Below, piece by piece: positions 1 to 5,759 of a stretch of 6,428 nt of DNA. Numbering within the stretch: position 1 is the stretch's first letter; the number at the start of each line of letters is the position of its first letter. The notes under the pieces were generated by a model. It saw only the letters and a list, made by a program, of their open reading frames with translations. It did no database searches and was not told the origin of the DNA. Made by a program: the position numbers and the translations under genes. Origin of the DNA: Nitrosomonadales bacterium (GTDB lineage: Bacteria; Pseudomonadota; Gammaproteobacteria; Burkholderiales; SG8-41); contig VFLF01000853.1 of NCBI GenBank assembly GCA_009885185.1, positions 1 through 6,428 on the forward strand. Direction: 5' to 3'.

Positions 1-556
1 CGCACACGCGGTTGACCATGCCCCACTCGTACGCTTCCTGCGCGGTGAAGGCGCGACCGGTGAGGATCAATTCCTTGGCGCGGCGCGCGCCCACGGCGCG
101 CGGCAGGTTCTGCGTGCCGCCGCAGCCGGGCAAAATACCGAGCGTGGTTTCAGGCAATGCAAAACGCGCGGTGTTCGAGGCGTAAATAAAATCACACGCC
201 AGCGCCAGTTCGCAGCCGCCGCCGAAGGCAGCACCATTGACCGCGGCGATTACCGGCGTGGTGCAATTCATAATCGCGTAATAGGCTTCCTCGAAAATGG
301 CGTGTTGCACGCGCCATTGCTCATCGGTCATGCCGTTGCGTTCTTTGAGATCACCGCCCGCGCAAAACGCCTTGTCACCGGAGCCGGTGATCAGCACGCA
401 GCGCACATCGCCTGGATGAAACGCCAGCGGCGCGAAAATCTCGCGCAGCTCGATGCCCATTTGGGTGTTGAGTGCATTGCGCGTGTCGGGCCGGTGCAGC
501 GTGACTTGCAGCAGGCCATCGGCGGATTTCTCGACTTGCAGGGTTTGGTAGGCCAT
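1..556 (-). CDS. Enoyl-CoA hydratase/isomerase (crotonase family), C-terminus cut by window edge
   Basis: The visible 185 residues form the N-terminal and central part of a crotonase-fold enzyme, a family that hydrates or isomerises acyl-CoA thioesters in the cytoplasm. The CoA/oxyanion-hole motif CAGGDLKE is at residues 65-72. The second oxyanion segment, AAFGGGCELALACD, is at 109-122. Both acidic residues used by classical enoyl-CoA hydratases are present: Glu116 in GGGCELA and Glu136 in LPETTLG. The GCGGTQNLPR stretch at 144-153 is also typical. About 70-80 C-terminal residues, including the last helices, lie beyond base 1. The ATG at 556 gives a normal family N-terminus; its ribosome-binding site is weak (AAAGAAT). 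A 45-base AT-rich spacer (557-601) separates it from the upstream binding-protein gene, so it is probably co-transcribed, though that spacer could hold a weak promoter. Family assignment is firm; the exact substrate is unknown. Confidence 0.93.
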   Translation of the reverse strand, partial: MAYQTLQVEKSADGLLQVTLHRPDTRNALNTQMGIELREIFAPLAFHPGDVRCVLITGSGDKAFCAGGDLKERNGMTDEQWRVQHAIFEEAYYAIMNCTTPVIAAVNGAAFGGGCELALACDFIYASNTARFALPETTLGILPGCGGTQNLPRAVGARRAKELILTGRAFTAQEAYEWGMVNRVC

Positions 557-601
557 ATTCTTTATAAATTATTGTTTAAAAACAAATACTTACGTTGTAA
601 A

Positions 602-1567
602 TCAATCGATGCGCGCACCGGAAAACACAATCACTTTGGCGTAGCGCGCGGTTTCGGATGCAATGTATCTGGCGAATTCGTCGGGCGTGTTGATCATCGG
701 TTCGACGCCGGCGGCGGCGAGGCGTTCACGCAATTCCGGTTGCGTCATGATGGCCGACAACTCGGTGTGCAGCCGCGTGATGATGGCGGGCGCGGCGCCC
801 GCGCGCGTGAGTATGCCGTTCCAGGAACTTGCTTCCACGCCCGGCGCACCGCCTTCCGCGGTGGTGGGCAACTGCGGCAGCAGCGCGGAGCGTTTGGCGT
901 GCGCGACCGCCAGCGCCTTGAGTTTGCCGGCCTTCACGTGGGGCAGCACCGGCGGTATGGTGCTGAACATGTATTGCGTCTGGCCCGCCAGCAAGTCCGT
1001 GACCGACGGCCCCGCGCCTTTGTACGGCACATGCACCATGTTGAGCTTGGCGACGCTTTTTAACATCTCCGCGCCCAGATGGTTGGCGCTGCCGTTGCCG
1101 GTGGAGGCGAAGAGAATTTCGCCGGGGCGCTTGCGTGCCAACGCGATCAGTTCCGGCAGCGTGTTGGCGGGCAGCGATGGGTGCGCGACGATGATTTGCG
1201 GCAGCACGGCCACCAGCGCAATCGGCGCGAAATCCTTGACCGGATCGTACGGGAGTTTTTTCACCAGACTGGAATTGATCGCGTGCGTGGTGGCGGTGCC
1301 GAGCAACAGCGTGTAACCGTCGGGCGCGGACTTCGCCGCGAGGTCGGCGCCGATGACGGTACCGCCGCCGGCGCGGTTATCCACCAATACCTGTTGATTC
1401 AAATTTTTCGACAAGCGCTCGGCGACCACGCGCGCCACCAGGTCGGCGCCGCCGCCGGGCGGCAGCGGCACGATCAGGCGCAGCGGGCGCGCAGGGTAAT
1501 TCTCGGTTTGAGCAACCGCAGGCGCGGCGAACCCCAGGCAGGCGGCAACGGCGGCAGTGCGTATCAT
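602..1567 (-). CDS. Bug/TctC-family tripartite tricarboxylate transporter substrate-binding protein
   Basis: A 321-residue periplasmic solute-binding protein of the Bug (TctC) family, which captures carboxylates or other small organic compounds for a TctAB-type membrane transporter. Residues 1-19 form a signal peptide ending in APAVA before Gln20. Family hallmarks are the RLIVPLPPGGGADLVAR segment after the mature N-terminus, VDNRAGGGTVIGADLAAKS followed by PDGYTLLLG, the YDPVKDFAPI segment, VPYKGAGPSVTDLLAGQ, and GKLKALAV followed by a PTTAEGG segment. The length is normal. The frame stays open upstream to 1747, but those residues are not Bug-like and overlap the preceding gene; the ATG at 1567 directly begins the signal peptide. 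That ATG overlaps the stop of the isochorismatase-like gene as ATGA, suggesting translational coupling, in keeping with a poor ribosome-binding site. No TctA or TctB membrane gene is visible, which is common for this expanded family in betaproteobacteria. The ligand cannot be predicted. Confidence 0.95.
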   Translation of the reverse strand: MIRTAAVAACLGFAAPAVAQTENYPARPLRLIVPLPPGGGADLVARVVAERLSKNLNQQVLVDNRAGGGTVIGADLAAKSAPDGYTLLLGTATTHAINSSLVKKLPYDPVKDFAPIALVAVLPQIIVAHPSLPANTLPELIALARKRPGEILFASTGNGSANHLGAEMLKSVAKLNMVHVPYKGAGPSVTDLLAGQTQYMFSTIPPVLPHVKAGKLKALAVAHAKRSALLPQLPTTAEGGAPGVEASSWNGILTRAGAAPAIITRLHTELSAIMTQPELRERLAAAGVEPMINTPDEFARYIASETARYAKVIVFSGARID

Positions 1568-2145
1568 GGGAACGTAATTTCCGCCGCGGTGGTAATCGTC
1601 GCAAAGCGCGACACCATTTCCAGCGTGGCCTTGTGTTGTTCGTCGGTCAGCGCCGCGCTGCAATCGTCGAGTATCGTGATGTCGTAATCGCGGTCGTGGC
1701 CGTCCTTGGCGGCGGAGAGCACCGCGCCGGTGGTGGATACGCCGCACAGCACCAGCTTGGTGATTTGATTCGCGCCAAGGATGGGTTCCAGCGTGGTGGC
1801 GTAAAACGGACTCACGCGATGCTTGATGATGTCAAAGTCGTCGGGCTTGGGCGCGAGCTTGGGATGCACTTCGGTGCCCCAGGTGCCGAGCTTGAACAGG
1901 CCCGCTTTTTTGACACCCATGAACAGGCCGCTGTTGGCGGCGACTTCACGGTAATCCGGCGAAAACCCCACGCGCACATAGCCGATTTTGACTCCGGCGG
2001 CGCGCGCCTTGGCGATGGCCAGCGCGGCGTTGTCGACCACCTTGCGCCGTTCAAGGATGGGGCCATAGCCCTTTTTGCCGTTGGGGCCGTCCTCGTGGAT
2101 CAGGTCGTTGATCATGTCGAGGACGAGAAACATCGTGTTGGGCAT
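1564..2145 (-). CDS. Isochorismatase-family (cysteine hydrolase fold) protein lacking the usual nucleophilic Cys
   Basis: A 193-residue cytoplasmic protein with the isochorismatase/cysteine-hydrolase fold, a family that includes nicotinamidases, N-carbamoylsarcosine amidases and isochorismatases. The N-terminal strand VLDMINDLI supplies the usual catalytic Asp (Asp10), and IIKHRVSPF supplies the usual Lys (Lys108). In the third block, LCGVSTTGAVLSAAKDG at 133-149, the position that is normally Cys (GVxTxxCV) is Ala141. Cys134 and Cys162 are nearby but not in the nucleophile position. The following DYDITILDDCSAA matches the family strand and Asp. The protein may therefore be a non-amidase member or use another mechanism; related proteins with a GVSTSGVVLS-like block exist, as I recall. 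The ATG at 2145 is chosen because GGAG lies 6 bases upstream and the family N-terminus begins here; a longer frame from 2184 would start inside the repeat. The stop overlaps the start of the Bug gene (ATGA). Confidence 0.88.
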   Translation of the reverse strand: MPNTMFLVLDMINDLIHEDGPNGKKGYGPILERRKVVDNAALAIAKARAAGVKIGYVRVGFSPDYREVAANSGLFMGVKKAGLFKLGTWGTEVHPKLAPKPDDFDIIKHRVSPFYATTLEPILGANQITKLVLCGVSTTGAVLSAAKDGHDRDYDITILDDCSAALTDEQHKATLEMVSRFATITTAAEITFP

Positions 2146-2151
2146 GGGATT

Positions 2152-2155
2152 CTCC
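2152..2155 (-). promoter_or_regulatory. Ribosome-binding site of the isochorismatase-like gene
   Basis: GGAG on the minus strand, 6 bases before the ATG at 2145. It supports that start over the in-frame ATG at 2184, which lies inside the inverted-repeat element and has no comparable site. Confidence 0.7.
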
Positions 2156-2180
2156 GGGCTTGAGGTCAAAAACGTTTTAA

Positions 2181-2273
2181 CCACAGATGAACACAGATAA
2201 ACACAGATTAGAACAACATCAAAAACATTGTTTTTTTGACGTTATCTGTGTAAATCTGTGAAATCTGCGGCTA
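2181..2273. repeat. Intergenic inverted-repeat element, copy A (CACAGAT heptamer array)
   Basis: A long imperfect inverted repeat fills most of the 142-base gap between the MaoC-type gene and the isochorismatase-like gene. The left arm (about 2181-2209) has CACAGAT at 2182, 2192 and 2202. The right arm (about 2242-2270) has the complement ATCTGTG at 2244 and 2254, and ATCTGCG at 2263. The loop contains a smaller AT-rich dyad at 2219-2239 (TCAAAAA... TTTTTGA). The transcript could fold into a long hairpin that affects mRNA stability or read-through, but no clean U-tract terminator follows on the minus strand. The right arm read in reverse complement matches the left arm of the element at 3532-3613, including the stretch GATTTACACAGATAAC, so the two copies have opposite orientation. 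Elements with such CACAGAT text recur between genes in many bacterial genomes, to my knowledge; their function is unclear. Confidence 0.85.
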
Positions 2274-2287
2274 AGGTTTGTACTGCC

Positions 2288-3490
2288 CTACCGCACCATC
2301 GGCAATTCCAGATCGCACACCGCGCCGTTGAGCGGCACCTTGGTGGTCGGGTCTTTCGAGGCCAGCATCACGGTGGCGAAGCCGGGGGACGACAGATCGC
2401 CGCGTTGGTTGATGCCTTTCATTTCGATATCGACCAGCGCGCAGCGGTCTTTCACATACTTTTTCACCACTTTGCCGCTGATGAAGGTGGTGTCGCCCTG
2501 GCAGTTAAACAGGCGCGCTTCCATGCGCAGACGTTTCAGCACGGCATCGTCGCCCATCCAGTTGGTTATGGCGGTGGCGAACCAGCAGGCGCGTTGCGGC
2601 AGGTAGTCATACATGCCGGGCACGCCCACATCCTTGGCGAAATCTTCGCGGTGGTGACCGATGCCTGTGTATTCAACGCCGCCGCCGGTTTTTTTGTTGC
2701 GGATGTAATGATTCGGGTGCTTGGCGGCGTGGCGCAGCAGCACGCCATGCGCGGAGCCGCGGCCCGAGGCAATCACAAACGCCATGGTGTCCGAGGCCGA
2801 CAGCGGGCCACGCGCGATTTCGTCGATGCTGTCGCCGACGTTTACGTCTTCCCAGTGGCGGGTTTTTTGCCCGCGGATGCGATCCACTTCCGTAATCACC
2901 ATCTCGTCGATGCGGTCGCGTTCCTGCGGGGTGTAGACGTGGGTTTTGATTTCCTTGTATTTGCCCGTGTCGCGTGAGGCTTTGCGCTCGTGGCGCGCGG
3001 TCAGACCCAGCGCGCGGCAAATGATTTCGTCGCGCTGGTTGATGTAGGTCGATTCGAGATACTGCATCGCCATCTTGCCGGAGAACCTCGATTGTTTTTC
3101 ATGCACGTCAATCACGCGGTTCCAGATGCTGATGCGGTCGCCGGGGCGCACGTTGCGCATGTATTCGCAATCAATCGCCACGCCAAAGCCATGCACGCCG
3201 GGCAAGCCCCAGTACGAACGGCCGGGCCAGTGATGCGTCCACGGAAAGCAGGGGTGCGCGATCAAGCCGCCAAAGCGCGTCCAGCGCGCGTATTCCTGAT
3301 CGCGATACAGCGGATTCAGATCGCCGACGCCGTTGGAGAAAATGGTGATCGCGTCCATGCTGGCGTCGCGCAGATATTGCTCGGGCCGCAGCTTGCTGCC
3401 GATCAACTCGCGCGCGGCGGACATGGAGGCTTCGTTGATCAGGCCTTCGGGGGCTTCTTCGGTGATTTTCAGTTCGGTGGGTTTGTTCAT
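2288..3490 (-). CDS. MaoC/FAS1-like double-hotdog acyl-CoA dehydratase or hydratase
   Basis: A 400-residue cytoplasmic protein with two tandem hotdog domains, the architecture of MaoC/FAS1-like dehydratases that add or remove water at the double bond of acyl-CoA esters. The N-terminal domain, about 25-170, has the hydratase-2-like motif FSNGVGDLNPLYRDQEYA (51-68), with Asp57 and Asn59 kept but Tyr62 where His stands in classical MaoC. It continues with FGGLIAHPCF and the VRPGDRI turn at 114-120. The C-terminal domain, about 210-395, opens with EDVNVGDSI and ends with a hotdog strand pattern: GKVVKKYV, VDIEMKGINQRGD and GFATVML. The ATG at 3490 has AAGGAG 5 bases upstream, so the start is secure. 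It is flanked on both sides by spacers of 142-143 bases with inverted-repeat elements. The neighbouring CoA ligase and crotonase suggest a role in CoA-ester catabolism. Known relatives include mesaconyl-type and itaconyl-type hydratases, but the substrate here is not assignable. Confidence 0.85.
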   Translation of the reverse strand: MNKPTELKITEEAPEGLINEASMSAARELIGSKLRPEQYLRDASMDAITIFSNGVGDLNPLYRDQEYARWTRFGGLIAHPCFPWTHHWPGRSYWGLPGVHGFGVAIDCEYMRNVRPGDRISIWNRVIDVHEKQSRFSGKMAMQYLESTYINQRDEIICRALGLTARHERKASRDTGKYKEIKTHVYTPQERDRIDEMVITEVDRIRGQKTRHWEDVNVGDSIDEIARGPLSASDTMAFVIASGRGSAHGVLLRHAAKHPNHYIRNKKTGGGVEYTGIGHHREDFAKDVGVPGMYDYLPQRACWFATAITNWMGDDAVLKRLRMEARLFNCQGDTTFISGKVVKKYVKDRCALVDIEMKGINQRGDLSSPGFATVMLASKDPTTKVPLNGAVCDLELPMVR

Positions 3491-3495
3491 GATTG

Positions 3496-3501
3496 CTCCT
3501 T
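3496..3501 (-). promoter_or_regulatory. Strong ribosome-binding site of the MaoC-type gene
   Basis: AAGGAG on the minus strand, 5 bases before the ATG at 3490. It is the best Shine-Dalgarno match in the window and fixes the start. It suggests that this gene is initiated independently rather than coupled to the ligase genes upstream. Confidence 0.8.
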
Positions 3502-3531
3502 CAGAGTATTAACTACGAAAAACATTTTTTT

Positions 3532-3613
3532 GCCACGGATTTCACGGATTTACACAGATAACAGCAAAGCAGTAAACGGTTTTTAATCTGTGTTCATCTG
3601 TGAAATCTGTGGC
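3532..3613. repeat. Intergenic inverted-repeat element, copy B (CACAGAT heptamer array)
   Basis: A second element of the same kind as the one at 2181-2273, in the 143-base gap between the alpha-subunit gene and the MaoC-type gene. The left arm (3532-3559) carries CACGGAT at 3534 and 3543 and CACAGAT at 3553. The right arm (3586-3613) carries ATCTGTG at 3586, 3596 and 3605. The arms pair over about 28 bases with roughly four mismatches around a loop of some 25 bases. On the minus strand the hairpin is followed by an A-run, not a U-run, so it does not look like a classical intrinsic terminator. Its orientation is opposite to the other copy, so the pair brackets the MaoC-type gene as an inverted repeat about 1.4 kb across. 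Confidence 0.85.
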
Positions 3614-3633
3614 AAGAGATTTTGCTTGTTCTT

Positions 3634-4512
3634 TCAATTCGTGGCCGCCAGTGCAGCCTGCGCCTGTTTCACCAGATCGGGCAACCCGGCGCATACATAT
3701 ACGCCATTCTTCGCCAGCATTCTGGTTTTTGCAGCATGGCTGTCGGCCTTGCTGCCGACGAGCGCGGCAGCGTGGCCCATTTTTTTGCCCGGCGGCGCGG
3801 TTTTGCCGACGATCAAGGCGGCTACCGGCTTGGCGTCTTTGCGCGCGGCGTATTCCGCCACGGCGGCTTCTTCGATGCCGCCGATTTCGCCCAGATACAT
3901 GACCGCTTTGGTTTCCGGGTCGGCATGAAACAGCGCCAGCGCCTCGCCGGCGGTGGTGCCCTTGATCGGATCGCCGCCGATGCCGATAACCGTGGTTTGG
4001 CCGATGCCGGCCACGGTGAGGCGCTTGCTGCCTTCATACGACAGCGAGCCGCTGCGCGAGATCACGCCCATCGGCCCACGCATGAAACAAAACGACGGCA
4101 TGAAGCCCATCTTCGCCTTGCCCGGCGAAATAATGCCCGGCGAGTTGGGGCCAACCAGGCGCGCGCCGTTGGCTTTGGCCGCGGCGCGTATTTCGATGGT
4201 GTCGCGCACCGGCATTTCATCGGCGGTGGCCACCACCAGTTTGCAGCCCGCTTCGATGGCCTCGATGGCGGCGGCGCGCACCAGCGGCGGCGGCACGAAC
4301 ACCATCGCGGTATCGGCGCGGGTGGCTTTGCACGCGGCGTGCGCGCTTTCAAAAACGGGGATGCCGTCCACGTCGCCGCCGCCGCGACCGGGGGAAACGC
4401 CGGCGACAACCGTGGTGCCGTAGCCGCCGGAGTCGGTAACGAAAAACTTGCCGTAGTTGCCGGTGATACCCATCACCAGCACGCGGTTGGATTGGTCTAG
4501 TAGGATGCTCAT
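3634..4512 (-). CDS. Succinyl-CoA-synthetase-like CoA ligase, alpha subunit (SucD family)
   Basis: A 292-residue alpha subunit of an ADP/GDP-forming acid-CoA ligase. In this family the alpha subunit binds CoA and carries the histidine that is phosphorylated and passes phosphate to the carboxylic acid. The CoA-binding domain starts with VLVMGITGNYGKFF (11-24) and GVSPGRGG (38-45). The second domain has GPNSPGIISPG (121-131), ISRSGSLSYE (151-160) and IGIGGDPIKG (176-185). GEIGG at 208-212 supplies the acidic partner, and GKKMGHAAA (242-250) holds the active His247. Length and domain order match E. coli SucD. One difference is Ser124 in GPNSPG, where SucD usually has Cys. The ATG at 4512 overlaps the beta-subunit stop as ATGA, with GAGG 5 bases upstream, so the two subunits are translationally coupled. 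Because the partner beta subunit is divergent, the substrate may be a dicarboxylate or hydroxy acid other than succinate; malate-CoA ligase is a known relative. Confidence 0.93.
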   Translation of the reverse strand: MSILLDQSNRVLVMGITGNYGKFFVTDSGGYGTTVVAGVSPGRGGGDVDGIPVFESAHAACKATRADTAMVFVPPPLVRAAAIEAIEAGCKLVVATADEMPVRDTIEIRAAAKANGARLVGPNSPGIISPGKAKMGFMPSFCFMRGPMGVISRSGSLSYEGSKRLTVAGIGQTTVIGIGGDPIKGTTAGEALALFHADPETKAVMYLGEIGGIEEAAVAEYAARKDAKPVAALIVGKTAPPGKKMGHAAALVGSKADSHAAKTRMLAKNGVYVCAGLPDLVKQAQAALAATN

Positions 4513-5630
4513 GCCGCCCTCGCCAATTTGATCGCTTCTTTCACCGCGGCCTCAAGACTCACGTGATTTTTCGCGCCGAAGGTATCGAAGATGCCCGGCA
4601 CTTGATCGACATAGGTGCCGTCGAGTTTGAACACCACGGGTTTTTTGCTTTTGCGCATGGCCATGTTGGCTTTCATGGCATTGGCGACGCGGTTCATGTG
4701 CGTGCCGCCGCCGAACACGCTGACCAATATCACTTTCACCGAAGGATCGCCGTCAAGCAGCGCGAACGCCGGTTTATAACCGCGCGTGGAGGTGGGGCCG
4801 GGGCTGGCGTCGAGAAAACACGCCGGCTTGCCGCCCAATTGCGAGATCACGTCCATCGCGCCCATGGTCAACCCGGCACCGCCGGAGATCAAACCGATGT
4901 CGCCATCGAGCTTGACGTACATGTGGCCCATTTCAAGGCTGGCGCGCAGCAGCTTGTCGGCGCGGCGCCGTTCGCCGTCGCGCTGCGCGAGGATATCGGC
5001 GTTGCGGTAGTGCGCCCAGTCGTCGTAAACGATTTTGGCATCCAACGCCACCAGGTCGCCTTCTTTCAGACGCACCAGCGGATTGATTTCGATGGTGTGG
5101 CAGTCGCGCGCGGCGGCGGTTTCCACCAGACGCTGCGCCAGCGAAATCACCTTTTCGCGCAACTGGAAATCTCTTTCCACGGTTTCGAGCACGGCGCGCA
5201 ACTCGTGCGCGCGAAACTTCCACGGCGCACCGATGGCGTAACGCGCGGGCTTGGGGCCATCCTCGATATCGATGCCGCCTTTGGGCGAATACAGCACGAC
5301 ATAACCTTCGGCGGCGGCGTCGATGGTCACCGACAAATACAATTCGCGTTCAAACGGCAGCCACGGATCGGCGAGCAATACTTCGGGCTTTTCATCACCG
5401 AAGGTTGTGGCAAATAATTTTTTCGCTGCGGCTTTTAGCGCCTTGGCGTTGTCGGCGCGGATCACGCCGCCCTGCTTGCCGCGGCCGCCGCTGCGCACCT
5501 GCGCCTTTAACGCGACGGGATACTCGCGCACACGCGGCGCACGCGTGCCGGGTTTTATCAATGTGCCTTTGGGTACTGCCACGCCCACCGAGCGCAGCAG
5601 GGCCTTGGCCTCGTGTTCAAGAATCATCAT
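4509..5630 (-). CDS. Succinyl-CoA-synthetase-like CoA ligase, beta subunit (SucC family, divergent)
   Basis: A 373-residue ATP-grasp beta subunit, slightly shorter than E. coli SucC (388). It would bind nucleotide and, with the alpha subunit, form a CoA thioester at the cost of ATP. The N-terminus MILEHEAKALL matches the family. The nucleotide-binding segment LKAQVRSGGRGKQGGV is at 41-56, FERELYLS at 93-100, and the Mg ligands are Asn183 (EINPL) and Asp197 (LDAK). The carboxy domain keeps GAGLTMGAMD (251-260), but usual SucC motifs are replaced: NGAGLAM is GGAGLTM, FLDVGGGA is FLDASPGPTS (272-281), and FGGIVRCD is FGGGTHMN (306-313). The last two segments lie near the active site in SucC, so altered acid specificity is inferred. 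Start: two adjacent ATGs; 5630 is preferred because GGGAGA lies 11 bases upstream. It is the first gene after the predicted promoter and overlaps the alpha gene by 4 bases. It is unlikely to be the housekeeping succinyl-CoA synthetase. Confidence 0.9.
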   Translation of the reverse strand: MMILEHEAKALLRSVGVAVPKGTLIKPGTRAPRVREYPVALKAQVRSGGRGKQGGVIRADNAKALKAAAKKLFATTFGDEKPEVLLADPWLPFERELYLSVTIDAAAEGYVVLYSPKGGIDIEDGPKPARYAIGAPWKFRAHELRAVLETVERDFQLREKVISLAQRLVETAAARDCHTIEINPLVRLKEGDLVALDAKIVYDDWAHYRNADILAQRDGERRRADKLLRASLEMGHMYVKLDGDIGLISGGAGLTMGAMDVISQLGGKPACFLDASPGPTSTRGYKPAFALLDGDPSVKVILVSVFGGGTHMNRVANAMKANMAMRKSKKPVVFKLDGTYVDQVPGIFDTFGAKNHVSLEAAVKEAIKLARAA

Positions 5631-5730
5631 GGGTGGAAGCGTCTCCCGTGAAAGGGTGTTTGTATGTGAATGTTGAGTGATATCGGCGCGAGTCCAGCAT
5701 GCGCAAAAAAATTAACGGCGGTAAGCGTGG

Positions 5731-5759
5731 ATGATAATCAATCGTGCGGGCTTTGACAA
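5731..5759 (-). promoter_or_regulatory. Predicted sigma70-type promoter for the CoA-ligase gene cluster
   Basis: On the minus strand, -35 TTGTCA (5759-5754) and -10 TATCAT (5736-5731) are separated by exactly 17 bases; each hexamer matches consensus at 5 of 6 positions. Transcription would start near 5724, giving a leader of about 95 bases before the beta-subunit ATG at 5630. The leader contains a run of seven Ts (5704-5710 on the opposite strand as A's) with no convincing hairpin before it. The promoter sits between the acetyltransferase stop and the ligase genes, the expected place for an independent operon start. It has not been tested. Confidence 0.6.

Noticed and set aside
1568..1747. 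N-terminal extension of the Bug-protein frame up to an ATG at 1747
   Set aside because: The extension is Arg/His-rich, lies fully within the isochorismatase-like gene in another frame, and would bury the signal peptide that starts at the ATG at 1567.
2219..2239. AT-rich dyad TCAAAAACATTGTTTTTTTGA as an intrinsic terminator
   Set aside because: The stem is nearly all A-T and lies in the loop of the larger repeat; it lacks a GC-rich stem followed by a U-run.
2181..2273. Short regularly spaced units considered as a CRISPR array
   Set aside because: Units are 7 bases with 2-3 base gaps and inverted symmetry; there are no 23-40 base repeats, no unique spacers and no cas genes.
2258..2977. A 239-codon plus-strand frame antisense to the MaoC-type gene
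   Set aside because: Shadow frame; it starts inside the repeat element and has no domain-like sequence.
3622..4500. A 292-codon open frame on the plus strand antisense to the alpha-subunit gene
   Set aside because: It mirrors the SucD-like gene in a GC-rich region and its His/Ala/Gly/Arg-rich product resembles no family; the minus-strand gene has clear motifs over the whole span.
4563..5417. A 284-codon plus-strand frame antisense to the beta-subunit gene
   Set aside because: Shadow of the ATP-grasp subunit; compositionally biased product, no recognisable domain and no separate regulatory signals.
5617..5700. A 27-codon leader frame on the minus strand starting at an ATG at 5700 and overlapping the start of the beta-subunit gene out of frame
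   Set aside because: There is no Shine-Dalgarno sequence before its ATG, and the product has no attenuator-like codon run; most likely chance.
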